This document shows, one piece after another, positions 45,846-54,969 of a stretch of 64,000 bases of DNA; positions within the stretch are counted from its first letter, which is position 1, and the number at the start of each line of letters is the position of its first letter. The stretch is from Desulfobacter sp. (lineage in GTDB: Bacteria > Desulfobacterota > Desulfobacteria > Desulfobacterales > Desulfobacteraceae). The notes under the pieces are model-generated. The model searched no databases and was not told where the DNA came from. It was given only the letters and a program-made list of their open reading frames with translations. A program made the translations under genes and the position numbers. The stretch is taken from positions 4,708,001 to 4,772,000 of the forward strand of contig CP054837.1 of assembly GCA_028768525.1 (NCBI GenBank), read 5' to 3'.

Positions 45846-45966
45846 GGTTGTCCTGATAATATTATTCATTTATTGCTTTTCATTTATACCGGGTTAATAT
45901 AAAACAGGCTCATCAAAAGTCCACTGTAGTATTAAAAAAGATAATTGCCATAGGAGTAAAAATCGC

Positions 45967-46449
45967 ATGACAGATAAAGCGGACCGGTATAAACGGAGTT
46001 ACCCCATTTCCTGGGACCAACTGCACAGGGATGCCAAGGCCCTGTCCTGGCGGCTTCACAATCCCGACAGAAAATGGAAGGGCATCGTGGCCGTGACCCG
46101 GGGCGGGCTCGTTCCCGCAGCCATTATCGCCCGGGAGCTGGGCATCCATCTGATCGACACCATCTGTATCACCAGCTACGACTGGCAGAGCCAGGGGGAG
46201 TCCACGGTGCTCAAATCCATGGAGGGTGACGGGGAGGGGCTGCTCATCATTGACGACCTGGTGGACACCGGATCCACGGCTAAAGTGGTCAGGGAAATGC
46301 TGCCCAAGGCCTATTTTGCGACGGTATATGCCAAACCCGCGGGCAAGCCCCTGGTGGATGCCCATGTCACCGAGGTCAGCCAGGATACCTGGATCCTCTT
46401 TCCCTGGGATTCAGAATCCCAGTTCGTCGCCCCCATCGCAGGCCAATAG
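45967..46449 (+). CDS. gpt: Xanthine-guanine phosphoribosyltransferase
   Basis: 160 residues. The PRPP-binding motif LLIIDDLVDTGSTA lies at about 91-104 and the N-terminal VAVTRGGLVPAAIIARELG region is typical of Gpt. Salvages xanthine and guanine to XMP and GMP. Ends FPWDSESQFVAPI, close to the E. coli family. Weak ribosome site (AGGAG 8 nt upstream). Divergent from the small selenoprotein gene. Confidence 0.93.
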   Translation: MTDKADRYKRSYPISWDQLHRDAKALSWRLHNPDRKWKGIVAVTRGGLVPAAIIARELGIHLIDTICITSYDWQSQGESTVLKSMEGDGEGLLIIDDLVDTGSTAKVVREMLPKAYFATVYAKPAGKPLVDAHVTEVSQDTWILFPWDSESQFVAPIAGQ

Positions 46450-46462
46450 GGTCATTAAAAAC

Positions 46463-46497
46463 ACAGCCGGACCAGCGCTTTCCGCTGATCCGGCTGT
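46463..46497. terminator. Bidirectional terminator between gpt and argG
   Basis: ACAGCCGGACCAGCG and CGCTGATCCGGCTGT form a long stem with a C-C/A mismatch-type bulge and a 4-nt loop. On the minus strand it is followed by GTTTTTAA, so it ends argG; on the plus strand it may also stop gpt. Confidence 0.85.
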
Positions 46498-46535
46498 TCC
46501 CGTTTCCCGGCGGCTTTCAAAAAAAGGGGCAGGGG

Positions 46536-47762
46536 TTATTTCTGGGATATAATGTTTCTGTGGGCCATGAGCCGGATGGCGTTGATCCGGATGAATCCTT
46601 CGGCATCTTCCTGGTTGTAGCCGCCTTCGATGTCCATGGAGGAAAGATCCTGGTTGTACAGGGATGAGGGCGAGGTCCGGGCGATGGGGTAGGCCACCCC
46701 CTTGTACAGTTTCAGGGTCACTTCCCCGTCGATGACTTCCTGGCTCTTGTCCATGGCCGCCATGAGGAATTCCATTTCAGGGCTGAACCAGAAACCGTTG
46801 TATACCAGTTCTGAGAATTTGGCCGCCAGCATATCCCTCAGCCGCATGACCTCCCGGTCCATGGCGATCCCTTCGATGTCCTTGTGGGCCTCGTGGAGGA
46901 TGGTGCCGCCGGGGGTTTCATAGACACCGCGGGACTTGATACCCACGAAGCGGTTTTCCACCATGTCCAGGCGGCCGATGCCGTTCTCCCGTCCAAGCTG
47001 GTTCAGGTATTCGAAAAGTTCAAGGGCATCGGTTTTCTCGGTGCCGTCTTCCAGGTTCTTCACCCGTACGGGGACCCCGTCCTTGAATTCAACAATGATG
47101 CGGGTGGGGGTTTCCGGGGCATTTTCCGGGGAGACGGTATGGGAGTAAATGCTTTCGTCGCAGATGGCGCCGGGGTCTTCCAGGATGCCGGCCTCGTGGG
47201 AGATGTGCAGCAGGTTGTCGTCTTCGCTGTAGGGTTTGGCTGCGGTCTGCTTGGTGGGAATGCCGTGGAGTTCGGCATAGTCCAGCAGGTCGGTCCTGCC
47301 CTTGAATTTATTGAGGAAGTCGGCGTTTTTCCAGGGGGCGATGACCTTGATCTGGGGATTAAGGGCATAGTAGGAAAGCTCAAACCGAACCTGGTCGTTG
47401 CCCTTGCCCGTAGCGCCGTGGGAGACATACTGGGCGCCGACCTCCTTGGCGATCTCAATCTGTTTTTTGGCAATCAGGGGTCTGGCAATGGCCGTACCCA
47501 GCAGATACCGGCCTTCGTACAGGGTATTGGCCTTATATACAGGAAAGATGTAGTCGGTGACAAACTCTTTTCTCATGTCCGCGATGAAGACCTTGGACGC
47601 CCCGATCTGGAGGGCTTTTTTCTCGGCCGCTTCAAAATCTTCCTGCTGGCCGATATTGGCCATATACGCAAATACTTCGTACCCTTCTTCCAGCAGCCAT
47701 TTTAAAATGACGGATGTGTCCAGTCCGCCGGAATAGGCCAGAACTACTTTACCTTTTGCCAT
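46536..47762 (-). CDS. argG: Argininosuccinate synthase
   Basis: 408 residues, full length. ATP-binding loop AYSGGLDTSVI at the N terminus and the LSHGATGKGNDQVRFELSYYAL-like citrulline/aspartate region (HGATGKGNDQVRF) are intact. Condenses citrulline and aspartate with ATP in arginine synthesis. GAGGAG before the start. Divergent from argR, whose product should control it. Confidence 0.97.
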   Translation of the reverse strand: MAKGKVVLAYSGGLDTSVILKWLLEEGYEVFAYMANIGQQEDFEAAEKKALQIGASKVFIADMRKEFVTDYIFPVYKANTLYEGRYLLGTAIARPLIAKKQIEIAKEVGAQYVSHGATGKGNDQVRFELSYYALNPQIKVIAPWKNADFLNKFKGRTDLLDYAELHGIPTKQTAAKPYSEDDNLLHISHEAGILEDPGAICDESIYSHTVSPENAPETPTRIIVEFKDGVPVRVKNLEDGTEKTDALELFEYLNQLGRENGIGRLDMVENRFVGIKSRGVYETPGGTILHEAHKDIEGIAMDREVMRLRDMLAAKFSELVYNGFWFSPEMEFLMAAMDKSQEVIDGEVTLKLYKGVAYPIARTSPSSLYNQDLSSMDIEGGYNQEDAEGFIRINAIRLMAHRNIISQK

Positions 47763-47907
47763 TATAAACTCCTCATATATCTATTAGTATTTCTAAGCTT
47801 TTATTTGAGCATTGCTATTAATGCAGAAAATTCTTGAAATAGTCAAGGGAGTTGAGTATAAAAAACGCATATTTTTTATAAATTATGCATAAATATGATG
47901 ATATGCC
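47763..47907. promoter_or_regulatory. argG-argR divergent control region
   Basis: AT-rich. For argG, TTGACT (47841-47846, minus) could be a -35. For argR, TTGAGT and TTTATA with a 17-bp gap lie just upstream. The stretch 47866-47900 has overlapping GCATA/TATGC half-sites and TATGCATAAATATG, which loosely resemble ARG boxes, so ArgR probably binds here. Confidence 0.5.
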
Positions 47908-48357
47908 ATGACCATAGCTTCTGAACTCCATCTGCTGCTCTCCCAGGGGGTGACCGGCAACCAGACCCAGCTGGTCCGTGCCCTGAAGGAAAGGGGAATT
48001 ACCACCACCCAGTCCTCGGTATCCCGGGCCCTGAAAAAAATAAACGCGGTCAAAGGCCAGGACGGCACCGGCAACACGGTCTGGTCCCTGGTGGGGCCGG
48101 ATCTCAAGGATACGGGCTTTTTTGAATCCCTGGTGACCTCGGTGGCCCATAACTCCCAGCTCATTGTGATCCACACCCGGCCGGGCACGGCAAATACCGT
48201 GGCCAAATTCATCGACGACCATGAATTTGATTCCGTACTGGGATCCGTGGCCGGGGATGATACCATTGTCATCGTCCCGGCGGATATCTCGGCGATTAAG
48301 GAAACCATCCTTGAGATCAAGGGGTATATGAAACAGATCGGTATTCTTACGGCCTGA
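47908..48357 (+). CDS. argR: Arginine repressor
   Basis: 149 residues. N-terminal winged helix (LVRALKERGITTTQSSVSRALKKI) and C-terminal oligomerisation/arginine-binding domain with HTRPGTANTVAKFID and GSVAGDDTIVIVP, whose DD pair binds arginine. Represses arginine genes when arginine is high. Divergent from argG. Confidence 0.95.
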   Translation: MTIASELHLLLSQGVTGNQTQLVRALKERGITTTQSSVSRALKKINAVKGQDGTGNTVWSLVGPDLKDTGFFESLVTSVAHNSQLIVIHTRPGTANTVAKFIDDHEFDSVLGSVAGDDTIVIVPADISAIKETILEIKGYMKQIGILTA

Positions 48358-48360
48358 CCA

Positions 48361-49584
48361 TCAGATCCGGCTGCCCGGAATCCAGGCGAGTAGTGCGCCG
48401 GCGATTCTTTTCAGCAAGGGGGTGCGCCGGCTTTTTCCGTGGAAGAAATTCCGTTCCCGGGTGGTCCTTTCCCCGGGCAGGCGTTTCAATGTCTGCTTGA
48501 GTCTCAGCCGGTTGATGTAGGTAAAGGGGGGACGGGAGACGGCCGGTTTCCCGTCAAGGGCCTTGGCCCGGTCAAAGACCAGGTCCAGCAGGTGGCGGCT
48601 GTTACCTTCCCCGTTCATGCGGGCGGTGCATCCGGCGCAATAGGTGAGGGTGTCTCTGCCCCCGGCCGCTTTCTGCCGTTTTCTAGTCCAGGCCGTTGCC
48701 ATGCCGGGGTTCCGGCAGCCTGCAGATGCCCCTTCTCCACAGCACAGCGTTTTTGACCCGCTTTGGCGGGACTCAACGGGAGCAATGCCCAGATGCCGGG
48801 CCAGGGTTCTGACTGCAGCCTGGGAGGCCGTGTCCAGCCTTGCCTGGCAGGGATCCTGTACCACGGCAGGGACTTCGGGCGACCTCCCCTCTTTTCCATG
48901 GGCCGGATCCTCCGCCATGATCTGGTAGATGGTTTTTACCCTGAATTTTCCACAGGTATCAAAGATATTCCGGCAGCTTGGGCAGGCCGTGATGATCTCC
49001 CTGACCCCGTTTTCTTCAAGAAAACCCGCCATTTCAAAAAACATGGATTCAAAGAAATCCCGCCGGCCCAGGTCGTGGGAGGGCTTGGTGCAGCAGTCCA
49101 GAACCATTCCTGCATGGGGAATCCTTGTTCCCAGGTAGTGGTAGGCCGCCAGGGTCACTCCGGGGCGGGTGCCGGCCAGGGTGCATCCTGGAAAAAATGC
49201 CGTGCGGCAGCCCCTGGGCAGGCTGTAAAAGGAGAAGCGTTTTGAGCATCCTGTTTTTTCATACCCCAGTATCCGCCGGTAGGGGGCCAGGTCAGCCTGG
49301 CCGGAGGATATGGCTTCCCGCCGCCATTTTAATATCATTGCCGGGGTGTCCAGGCCCCTGGGACAGACAGCAGTACAAAGGCCGCAGAGGCTGCATTCAA
49401 AGGCCAGGGTCCGGCAGGTTTCGGGGTCCCGGATGTAGCGCTTGGCCAAGTGTCCCGGGGGGCCGTATCGGGAGAGGAACCGGCATTGGGATGCGCAGGC
49501 ACCGCAATGAATACAGCTTTCTTCCATCTCTGCTGACACAGGTTCCTTAAAAAATACGGATACGGTTTTCGGATGTTTAAACAT
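48361..49584 (-). CDS. HdrD/GlpC-like (Fe-S)-binding protein with CCG motifs
   Basis: 407 residues. Two [4Fe-4S] motifs at the N terminus (CIHCGACASQC and CSLCGLCTAVCP) and cysteine-rich CCG-type motifs further on (CCTKPSHDLG, ACPSCRNIFDTC, LCCGEGASAGC, YCAGCTARM). This plan fits the heterodisulfide reductase HdrD family, which moves electrons between disulfides, quinones or flavoproteins. The C-terminal 65 residues are basic, unlike most relatives. No flavoprotein or membrane partner is adjacent. Its stop is 3 bp from that of convergent argR. Confidence 0.87.
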   Translation of the reverse strand: MFKHPKTVSVFFKEPVSAEMEESCIHCGACASQCRFLSRYGPPGHLAKRYIRDPETCRTLAFECSLCGLCTAVCPRGLDTPAMILKWRREAISSGQADLAPYRRILGYEKTGCSKRFSFYSLPRGCRTAFFPGCTLAGTRPGVTLAAYHYLGTRIPHAGMVLDCCTKPSHDLGRRDFFESMFFEMAGFLEENGVREIITACPSCRNIFDTCGKFRVKTIYQIMAEDPAHGKEGRSPEVPAVVQDPCQARLDTASQAAVRTLARHLGIAPVESRQSGSKTLCCGEGASAGCRNPGMATAWTRKRQKAAGGRDTLTYCAGCTARMNGEGNSRHLLDLVFDRAKALDGKPAVSRPPFTYINRLRLKQTLKRLPGERTTRERNFFHGKSRRTPLLKRIAGALLAWIPGSRI

Positions 49585-49795
49585 TGGTTTTCAATCTGCT
49601 GGCAAGTGGCATGTTAATTAAGTATAGAGTTTAAAGAAAGGGGAGGCACAAGTCAAAGTGATAGTTTTAATCTGTTCGTGATGGGATAGGATTGTGAACA
49701 CCCCACGGCTGCAGCCGCGTTTTTTATCTGCCCTTTTTATCTGCCCAGGGTTAATTGACATTCCATGGGCGAAGTGCAATGATCAACAGTGAATC

Positions 49796-51274
49796 ATGAC
49801 CCGGCGGTTTTCCGCCCCCAAGAATCTTATGGTTATATCCTTTAAAATCCTGGCCCTTTTATGGGCGGCAAATTTTGTGCCCGTGTTCCTGGCTTATATT
49901 TATGAAGAAGAATGGAACGCGCCTGTGGATATGGGGCTGCGGTTTACTGACAAAAAGCCTTTGCTGGGACCCCATAAAACCATCAGGGGATTTTCAGGCG
50001 GGATCGCAGCCGGCACCCTTGTGGGATGGGGGCTTGGCCTCCCCTTCCTGGCTGCTGCCGGTGCTTCGGCCCTGAGTATGGGGGGCGATCTTTTCACCAG
50101 CTTTGTCAAACGGCGGCTGGATATGGCATCCGGTGCCAATTTCCCGGTGATGGATCAGGTCTTTGAAGGGGCCTTTCCATTTATCATCCTTGTACCGGCC
50201 TTTTCGCTATCCCTTGTGCATACCGTTATCCTGGTTGTCGCTTTCACCATTACCGCCTATGGGGGCGCCCGGTTTTTACAAGGGGTGTTGCTGACGGAAC
50301 CCTTTACCGGGTATACCCGGAAAATCCGTTCAAAGATAAGGTTCAGGGAGTGGCGGGCCTGCGATACCATAGAGTATCCCTTTCACCCCATCATCAATTT
50401 TGAACGGACCCTTTATTACCACTGGATGATGAAAACCGTTTTCAAGCTTGCCGGTCTTTACGAGCGGGGAAAGAAAAACGCCCTGGATGTAAAACTTAGA
50501 CGGATTGAAATGGAATTTAACCGGCTGCCCCCGGGGTTTGACGGCTTCACCCTTCTTTTTATTTCCGACCTCCATCTGGACTGTATGGAGGGCCTTGCCA
50601 AACGGGCCGTGGAACTGGTCAAGGGGCTGAAACCGGATCTCTGCATCATGGGCGGGGACTATCGGACCGAGAGTTGGGGCTCCTATTCAAAGGCTCTGGA
50701 GCATTTAAAAGACCTGCTGGACCATATTGAGGCAACACATGGCATTTACGCGGTACTTGGAAATCACGACTGCCTTGAAATGGTCAGCCCGTTAAAGGAA
50801 AAACAGGTTACCTTCCTGGTCAATGACGCCAGGCCCATTGAAAAAGACGGGGAGAGGATATGGATCGCAGGCGTGGACGATCCCTATTATTTTGAAGGGC
50901 ATGATCTGCTTGAAACCTTCGGTCCGATACCGGATCAGGACTTTACCCTCTTTGCCGCCCATACCCCGGCGATCTACCGGGAGGCCGCTGCATACCGGCC
51001 CGATCTTTATCTTTGCGGCCACACCCATGCCGGCCAGATCCAGCTTCCCGTTCTAGGTCCGGTCATCACCCATTGCAAGACCCCCAGGAAAATGGCGTTT
51101 GGCCGATGGACCTACAAAGGCATGCAGGGATATACCAGCGCGGGGCTGGGCACCTCGGGCATACCGGTCCGGTTCAACTGCCATGGCGAAGCCGTGCTCT
51201 TCACCCTTAAAAAAAAGGGAGAGGCAGCAGCCTGTTTGAAGTCCAGAACAGATCAGCGGCCTCGTTGCCCGTGA
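49796..51274 (+). CDS. CDP-alcohol-synthase-like (CarS/CdsA) domain fused to a metallophosphoesterase
   Basis: 492 residues. Residues 12-165 have several membrane helices and the cytidylyltransferase-like pattern MGLRFTDKKPLLGPHKTIRG and SFVKRRLDMASGANFPVMDQ, which resembles CDP-archaeol synthase (CarS) and the CdsA signature. Residues 245-480 form a YkuE-type metallophosphoesterase: ISDLHLD (Asp258, His260), GGDYRTE, GNHD (Asn323, His324), AAHTP and CGHTHAGQ, all metal ligands present. I know of no characterised enzyme with this pair. It may make or recycle a CDP-activated polar lipid precursor. The start at 49796 has a poor ribosome site; an in-frame ATG 11 codons on is an alternative. Confidence 0.8.
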   Translation: MTRRFSAPKNLMVISFKILALLWAANFVPVFLAYIYEEEWNAPVDMGLRFTDKKPLLGPHKTIRGFSGGIAAGTLVGWGLGLPFLAAAGASALSMGGDLFTSFVKRRLDMASGANFPVMDQVFEGAFPFIILVPAFSLSLVHTVILVVAFTITAYGGARFLQGVLLTEPFTGYTRKIRSKIRFREWRACDTIEYPFHPIINFERTLYYHWMMKTVFKLAGLYERGKKNALDVKLRRIEMEFNRLPPGFDGFTLLFISDLHLDCMEGLAKRAVELVKGLKPDLCIMGGDYRTESWGSYSKALEHLKDLLDHIEATHGIYAVLGNHDCLEMVSPLKEKQVTFLVNDARPIEKDGERIWIAGVDDPYYFEGHDLLETFGPIPDQDFTLFAAHTPAIYREAAAYRPDLYLCGHTHAGQIQLPVLGPVITHCKTPRKMAFGRWTYKGMQGYTSAGLGTSGIPVRFNCHGEAVLFTLKKKGEAAACLKSRTDQRPRCP

Positions 51275-51342
51275 CCAGCAGGTCAATGGATTTCTTCCTG
51301 ATGCCGGCTCGGACGGTCATCAGGAAGTGGTTCAAGGGGCGG

Positions 51343-51675
51343 TCAGCCGTTGAATTTGATGGATGCATCCTTGGGTAGGGCCAGGCCGCAACTGACTTCC
51401 AGGGCCTTTAATACACCGGAAATTACCGGGCAGGACACATGGGGTATGGTTTTAAGGGAAACATCCAGGACCTGGGAGTTCAACTCTCCTGTTGCTTTGT
51501 CCTTAAACAATTCCTTCATGATGTTCAGTTCCTGCCCTCCCAGGATATCGTCTACTTTTTTCCAGTTGGGGCATTGGGTGTCCAGGGTGAAGCTTGCCTT
51601 GAATCCGGGGGTGCCCTGGGCGTTGACGACGGTGGTAAAACCGCAGATCCCGGCTTTGATTTCAACTGTGGTCAT
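51343..51675 (-). CDS. Small conserved 110-residue protein of the cobamide operon
   Basis: 110 residues, no signal or membrane segment. Begins MTTVEIKAGICGFTTVVNA and has a Cys in TQCPNWKKVDDI and two more in VSCPVISGVL and CGLALP. It may be the family I remember as DUF6951, which often lies beside methyltransferase genes; I am not certain. AAGGAAGG upstream of the start. Last gene of the riboswitch-controlled operon, 27 bp after the homocysteine methyltransferase gene. Four spaced cysteines and acidic context would fit metal or corrinoid contact, which is inference. Confidence 0.7.
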   Translation of the reverse strand: MTTVEIKAGICGFTTVVNAQGTPGFKASFTLDTQCPNWKKVDDILGGQELNIMKELFKDKATGELNSQVLDVSLKTIPHVSCPVISGVLKALEVSCGLALPKDASIKFNG

Positions 51676-51702
51676 TGGGGCCTTCCTTTAGTGTCTCGCC
51701 TG

Positions 51703-52578
51703 TTATGGATTCAGCCGGTCGTGGATGGTCCGGATATATGCCGGGGTGGTGCCGCAGCAGCCGCCCACCACTTCGACGCCCAATGATTTTATTTTCATGA
51801 GGTTATCCGCAAAAAACTCGGCGCTCTCCGGATAGGTGACCGTCTGGTCCGGCCCGGCCTGGGGAAGGCCGGCATTGGGCTGGATCATGACGGGAATGTC
51901 CACGGCCTCACGGATTACTCCTGCCAGTTCCACCATGGTATCGCTGCCCATGGCGCAGTTGGCGCCCACAACGCTGGCCCCCTCTCCGGCCAGGGTCCTC
52001 ATGGATTCAGCCGGCGGGTTGCCCATGATGGTGAAGAACCCTTTTGGGGTCTGCTTGAAGGTCATGGTGCAGGCAATGGGGGTATCGGTTACCGAGCGGA
52101 TGCCGTGGACGGCGGCCAGGGCCATGTTGAGATCGAACTGGGTTTCAACAATGAAGATATCCACCCCTGCATCGGCCAGGATTCGGGCCTGGTCACTGAA
52201 ACAGGCCCGGGCGTCCTCCTGGGAGAGGGGGCCCATGGGAGCCAGCATGTCGCCGGCCTCTCCGATGTCGCCGGCAATGAATTTGCCGGGGGCGGCATTG
52301 GCCCTTGCCACTTCCACCCCTGCGCGGTTGATCTCTTCCATGGTTTCGGTGACACCCATCTTGGCCAGCTTTACGGCTGAGGCGCCGAAGGTGTTGGTGG
52401 TGGCCACATCGGCTCCGGCTTCAAAATAGGCCGAATGGACTTCGCCGATGGCCTCGGGCCGTGTGAGGTTCCAGCGTTCCGGGGCATCGCCTCCCGCAAG
52501 GCCCTTGGCAATGAGCATGGAACCCATGCCTCCGTCAAATATCAGTCCCCGGGTTTTTATGGTGTCAAGTATGTTCAA
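51703..52578 (-). CDS. Homocysteine S-methyltransferase
   Basis: 291 residues, matching the N-terminal domain of MetH and stand-alone homocysteine methyltransferases. Opens FDGGMGSMLIAKG and has zinc-binding cysteines in VGANC and GGCCGTTP. It forms methionine from homocysteine with a methyl donor, in MetH from methylcobalamin. The best start is TTG 52578, since AGGAGAG is well placed and no ATG lies nearby. Its place behind the CobT fusion suggests that it uses a methylated corrinoid. Confidence 0.9.
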   Translation of the reverse strand: MNILDTIKTRGLIFDGGMGSMLIAKGLAGGDAPERWNLTRPEAIGEVHSAYFEAGADVATTNTFGASAVKLAKMGVTETMEEINRAGVEVARANAAPGKFIAGDIGEAGDMLAPMGPLSQEDARACFSDQARILADAGVDIFIVETQFDLNMALAAVHGIRSVTDTPIACTMTFKQTPKGFFTIMGNPPAESMRTLAGEGASVVGANCAMGSDTMVELAGVIREAVDIPVMIQPNAGLPQAGPDQTVTYPESAEFFADNLMKIKSLGVEVVGGCCGTTPAYIRTIHDRLNP

Positions 52579-52648
52579 TTGGTAATTCTCTCCTGAAAAT
52601 AGTGTGGTGATTAAAGGATTGTTAGTCTACCCGGGTTTTGTCTATTTT

Positions 52649-54760
52649 TCAAGAAGGAGACCTGGAAATTTTAGCCTCGTCAAAGGAGGCCATCTCGTCC
52701 ATGATCCGGCAGGCAGTTTCAGCCAGATCCATGGCCAGGGCGGCGCCTGTACCTTCACCCAGGCGCATGTCCAGGTCCATCACCGGCGCCAGGCCCATCC
52801 GGTCCAGGGCGGCGGCCTGGGCCTTTTCCACGGATTTGTGGCCGGAGATAAGATAGCCCTGGATATCCGGGCAGAGCAGATAGGCAATCAGCCCTGCTGC
52901 CGTGGAGATTACCCCGTCCAGGATGACGGCGCAGCCCCTGGATGCGGCGGCCAGGGCCGCTCCGGCAATGCCGGCCAGTTCAAAACCGCCCAGGGTCCGG
53001 AGGATGTCGAAACCGTTTTCGGGATCAGGATTGTGGAAATCCAGAATCCGCTGGATAACCTCGGTCTTGTGGGAGAGCCCCTTGTTGTCCACGCCGGTCC
53101 CCCTGCCGGTGGCCTGGGCCGGGGAGATGCCGGTGACCGCCGAAATGATGGCCGAGGCCGAGGTGGTGTTGCCGATCCCCATCTCGCCCAGGCCCAGGAT
53201 CTGGGGCAGCCCCCGGGATCCGTCGCCCAGGGATAAAAAGGCCTGGATGCCGTTTTCCAGTGCCCGGACCGCCTCTTCACGGGACATGGCCGGTTCCAGG
53301 GCCATGTTCCGGGTGCCCGGGGCCACCTTGGCCCGGATCAGGTCTGGATGGGCTGAAAATTCCTTCTCCACCCCCATGTCCACCACCTTCATCTCAATGC
53401 CGTAGCGTCGGCAGAGCACGTTGATGGCGGCCCCGCCGTTTAGAAAATTGTCCACCATCTGGCCGGTGACCTCTTTGGGAAAAGCCGACACCCCCTCTTC
53501 GGTTACCCCGTGGTCCCCGGCAAAGACCAGCATGGCTTTCCTGGTTATTGCCGGGTTCAGGGTATTCTGGATCACGGACATCTGAACGCCCAGAGCTTCC
53601 AGTTTTCCCAGGGCGCCCAGGGGCTTGCTTTTGTCGTCCATTTTGGCCCGGGCCCGGGGGCCCAGGCCGCCGGTGGGGCGGACCGCCCCGATGGTGGCGG
53701 ACAGCTGTTGGCTTTCAAAAGAAGCCGCCTCACCGTGCCGGGCCTGTTCCGGCTCCTGCAATGGCGCGGCCTCCTTTGGCCGGCCGGTCGTTTCGCCGGT
53801 AAAATCAAGGATATATTTCAGGCCTTCTCCCTTTAATACCCGGGGCAGCAGGTCCGGGGCCTTATCCGGTGGCACCACATCCTCAATGAGCCGGCGCAGG
53901 TGTTCTCCGTGTGAAATGAGAAAGGGCAGGGCCTTTTCCATGTCTGATTTTTTCATGCCGTAGGCCCCGGAGACCACGGCCTCTTTATAGTGGACCAGGT
54001 TCAGCAGGTTGGTTTCCACGGATTCATTTTTGGTGATGCCGGAGAAAAAGGAGATATGTCCCCCCTTGTCCACCTTGGTGACGGCCTGGCAAAAGGCGAT
54101 ATAGTCCGGGCAGGCGTTGATGACGATGTCAAACAGGCTGTCATGGGTTTCCTTGGCGCAGGCGAGGCCTTCGGCCGCCAGGATGGGGGAGATTCTTTTG
54201 ATCTTTGCTTCGTCCTTTTCCAGGATAAAGGGATCAAGGTCCAGGGATTTGGCATAGATGGCCGTGATCAGGCCCATGGTCCCCCCGCCGTAGATGAGTA
54301 TCCGTTTTCCCGGGGCCGCGGGCAGCCTGTCAAAGGCGTTGACCACGCATCCCACAGGCTCGGCGAAACAGGCCACATGGGGATCCAAGGCGGCGGGCAC
54401 GGGGATGAGGCTGGCACGGGGCAGCACGGCCCTGTGGGCAAAGCCGCCGTCATGGTGGAATCCTGTAATTTTCATTTCATCGCAGAGGTTTTCCCTGCCG
54501 GTCAGGCAGTATTTGCATGTGCCGCAGCTTTTGCCCGGCCATACAATGTACCGCCTGCCCCTGTCGTCCCTAACAATCATTTCATGGCCCAGCACCCGGG
54601 GAAAGGCCAGGTCCCGGTGTCCCTGTTCCCACATTTTGGCATCGGTCCTGCAGACGGCACAGGCCAGCACGTCGACAAGAACTTCATCGGGTTCCGGGGT
54701 TAGTCGGGGCAGGGGCCGAAGTTCCAGCCGGCCCAGTCCCTTGAGCACCATTTGAATCAT
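52649..54760 (-). CDS. Fusion of a zinc dehydrogenase and CobT (nicotinate-nucleotide:benzimidazole phosphoribosyltransferase)
   Basis: 703 residues. Residues 1-330 are a medium-chain dehydrogenase: catalytic zinc Cys34 and His59-Glu60, structural zinc Cys79, 82, 85, 93, and a Rossmann glycine loop IYGGGTMGLI. Residues about 355-703 are CobT, with LGALGKLEALG, VFAGDHGVTEEGVSAFP, LGEMGIGNTTSASA and MRLGEGTGAALAM, which holds the catalytic Glu. CobT activates the cobamide lower-ligand base. Ala/Pro-rich linker between. No stop interrupts the join. The start at 54760 overlaps the previous stop by one base. The dehydrogenase half may prepare or modify the base or a nucleotide precursor; that is inference. 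Confidence 0.9.
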   Translation of the reverse strand: MIQMVLKGLGRLELRPLPRLTPEPDEVLVDVLACAVCRTDAKMWEQGHRDLAFPRVLGHEMIVRDDRGRRYIVWPGKSCGTCKYCLTGRENLCDEMKITGFHHDGGFAHRAVLPRASLIPVPAALDPHVACFAEPVGCVVNAFDRLPAAPGKRILIYGGGTMGLITAIYAKSLDLDPFILEKDEAKIKRISPILAAEGLACAKETHDSLFDIVINACPDYIAFCQAVTKVDKGGHISFFSGITKNESVETNLLNLVHYKEAVVSGAYGMKKSDMEKALPFLISHGEHLRRLIEDVVPPDKAPDLLPRVLKGEGLKYILDFTGETTGRPKEAAPLQEPEQARHGEAASFESQQLSATIGAVRPTGGLGPRARAKMDDKSKPLGALGKLEALGVQMSVIQNTLNPAITRKAMLVFAGDHGVTEEGVSAFPKEVTGQMVDNFLNGGAAINVLCRRYGIEMKVVDMGVEKEFSAHPDLIRAKVAPGTRNMALEPAMSREEAVRALENGIQAFLSLGDGSRGLPQILGLGEMGIGNTTSASAIISAVTGISPAQATGRGTGVDNKGLSHKTEVIQRILDFHNPDPENGFDILRTLGGFELAGIAGAALAAASRGCAVILDGVISTAAGLIAYLLCPDIQGYLISGHKSVEKAQAAALDRMGLAPVMDLDMRLGEGTGAALAMDLAETACRIMDEMASFDEAKISRSPS

Positions 54761-54960
54761 TATAAATCCTCTTCGGTCAGTACCAGTTTTTTGATACGGA
54801 TATCCTTGAATCCCTCTGCAGCGGCCTGCTGTTCAAGCGCTCTGACATGGGCCATGCGGTCCATGGGAAATACCGAGGCCTTGTCCAGGCCCACCTCCAG
54901 GATAGCCCCGTCCTTGAATCTCAGGTATTGGCCGCCGGTTTTGACGATGAGAAGTTCCAT
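54760..54960 (-). CDS. Small 66-residue protein of the cobamide operon
   Basis: 66 residues, no known family. Begins MELLIVKTGGQYLRFKDGAILEVGLDKASVF, which looks like a short beta sheet, and then has an alpha-helical stretch and LVLTEEDL. GGAGCAGCC upstream. It overlaps the dehydrogenase-CobT gene by one base (TAATG) and follows the TrpD-like gene by 9 bp, so all three are translated from one message. It could be a small subunit of one of the two enzymes. Confidence 0.72.
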   Translation of the reverse strand: MELLIVKTGGQYLRFKDGAILEVGLDKASVFPMDRMAHVRALEQQAAAEGFKDIRIKKLVLTEEDL

Positions 54961-54969
54961 GGCTGCTCC

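Noticed and set aside
47866..47900. Definite ARG boxes
   Set aside because: Half-sites are only a loose match in very AT-rich DNA, so the region is reported as a general control region.
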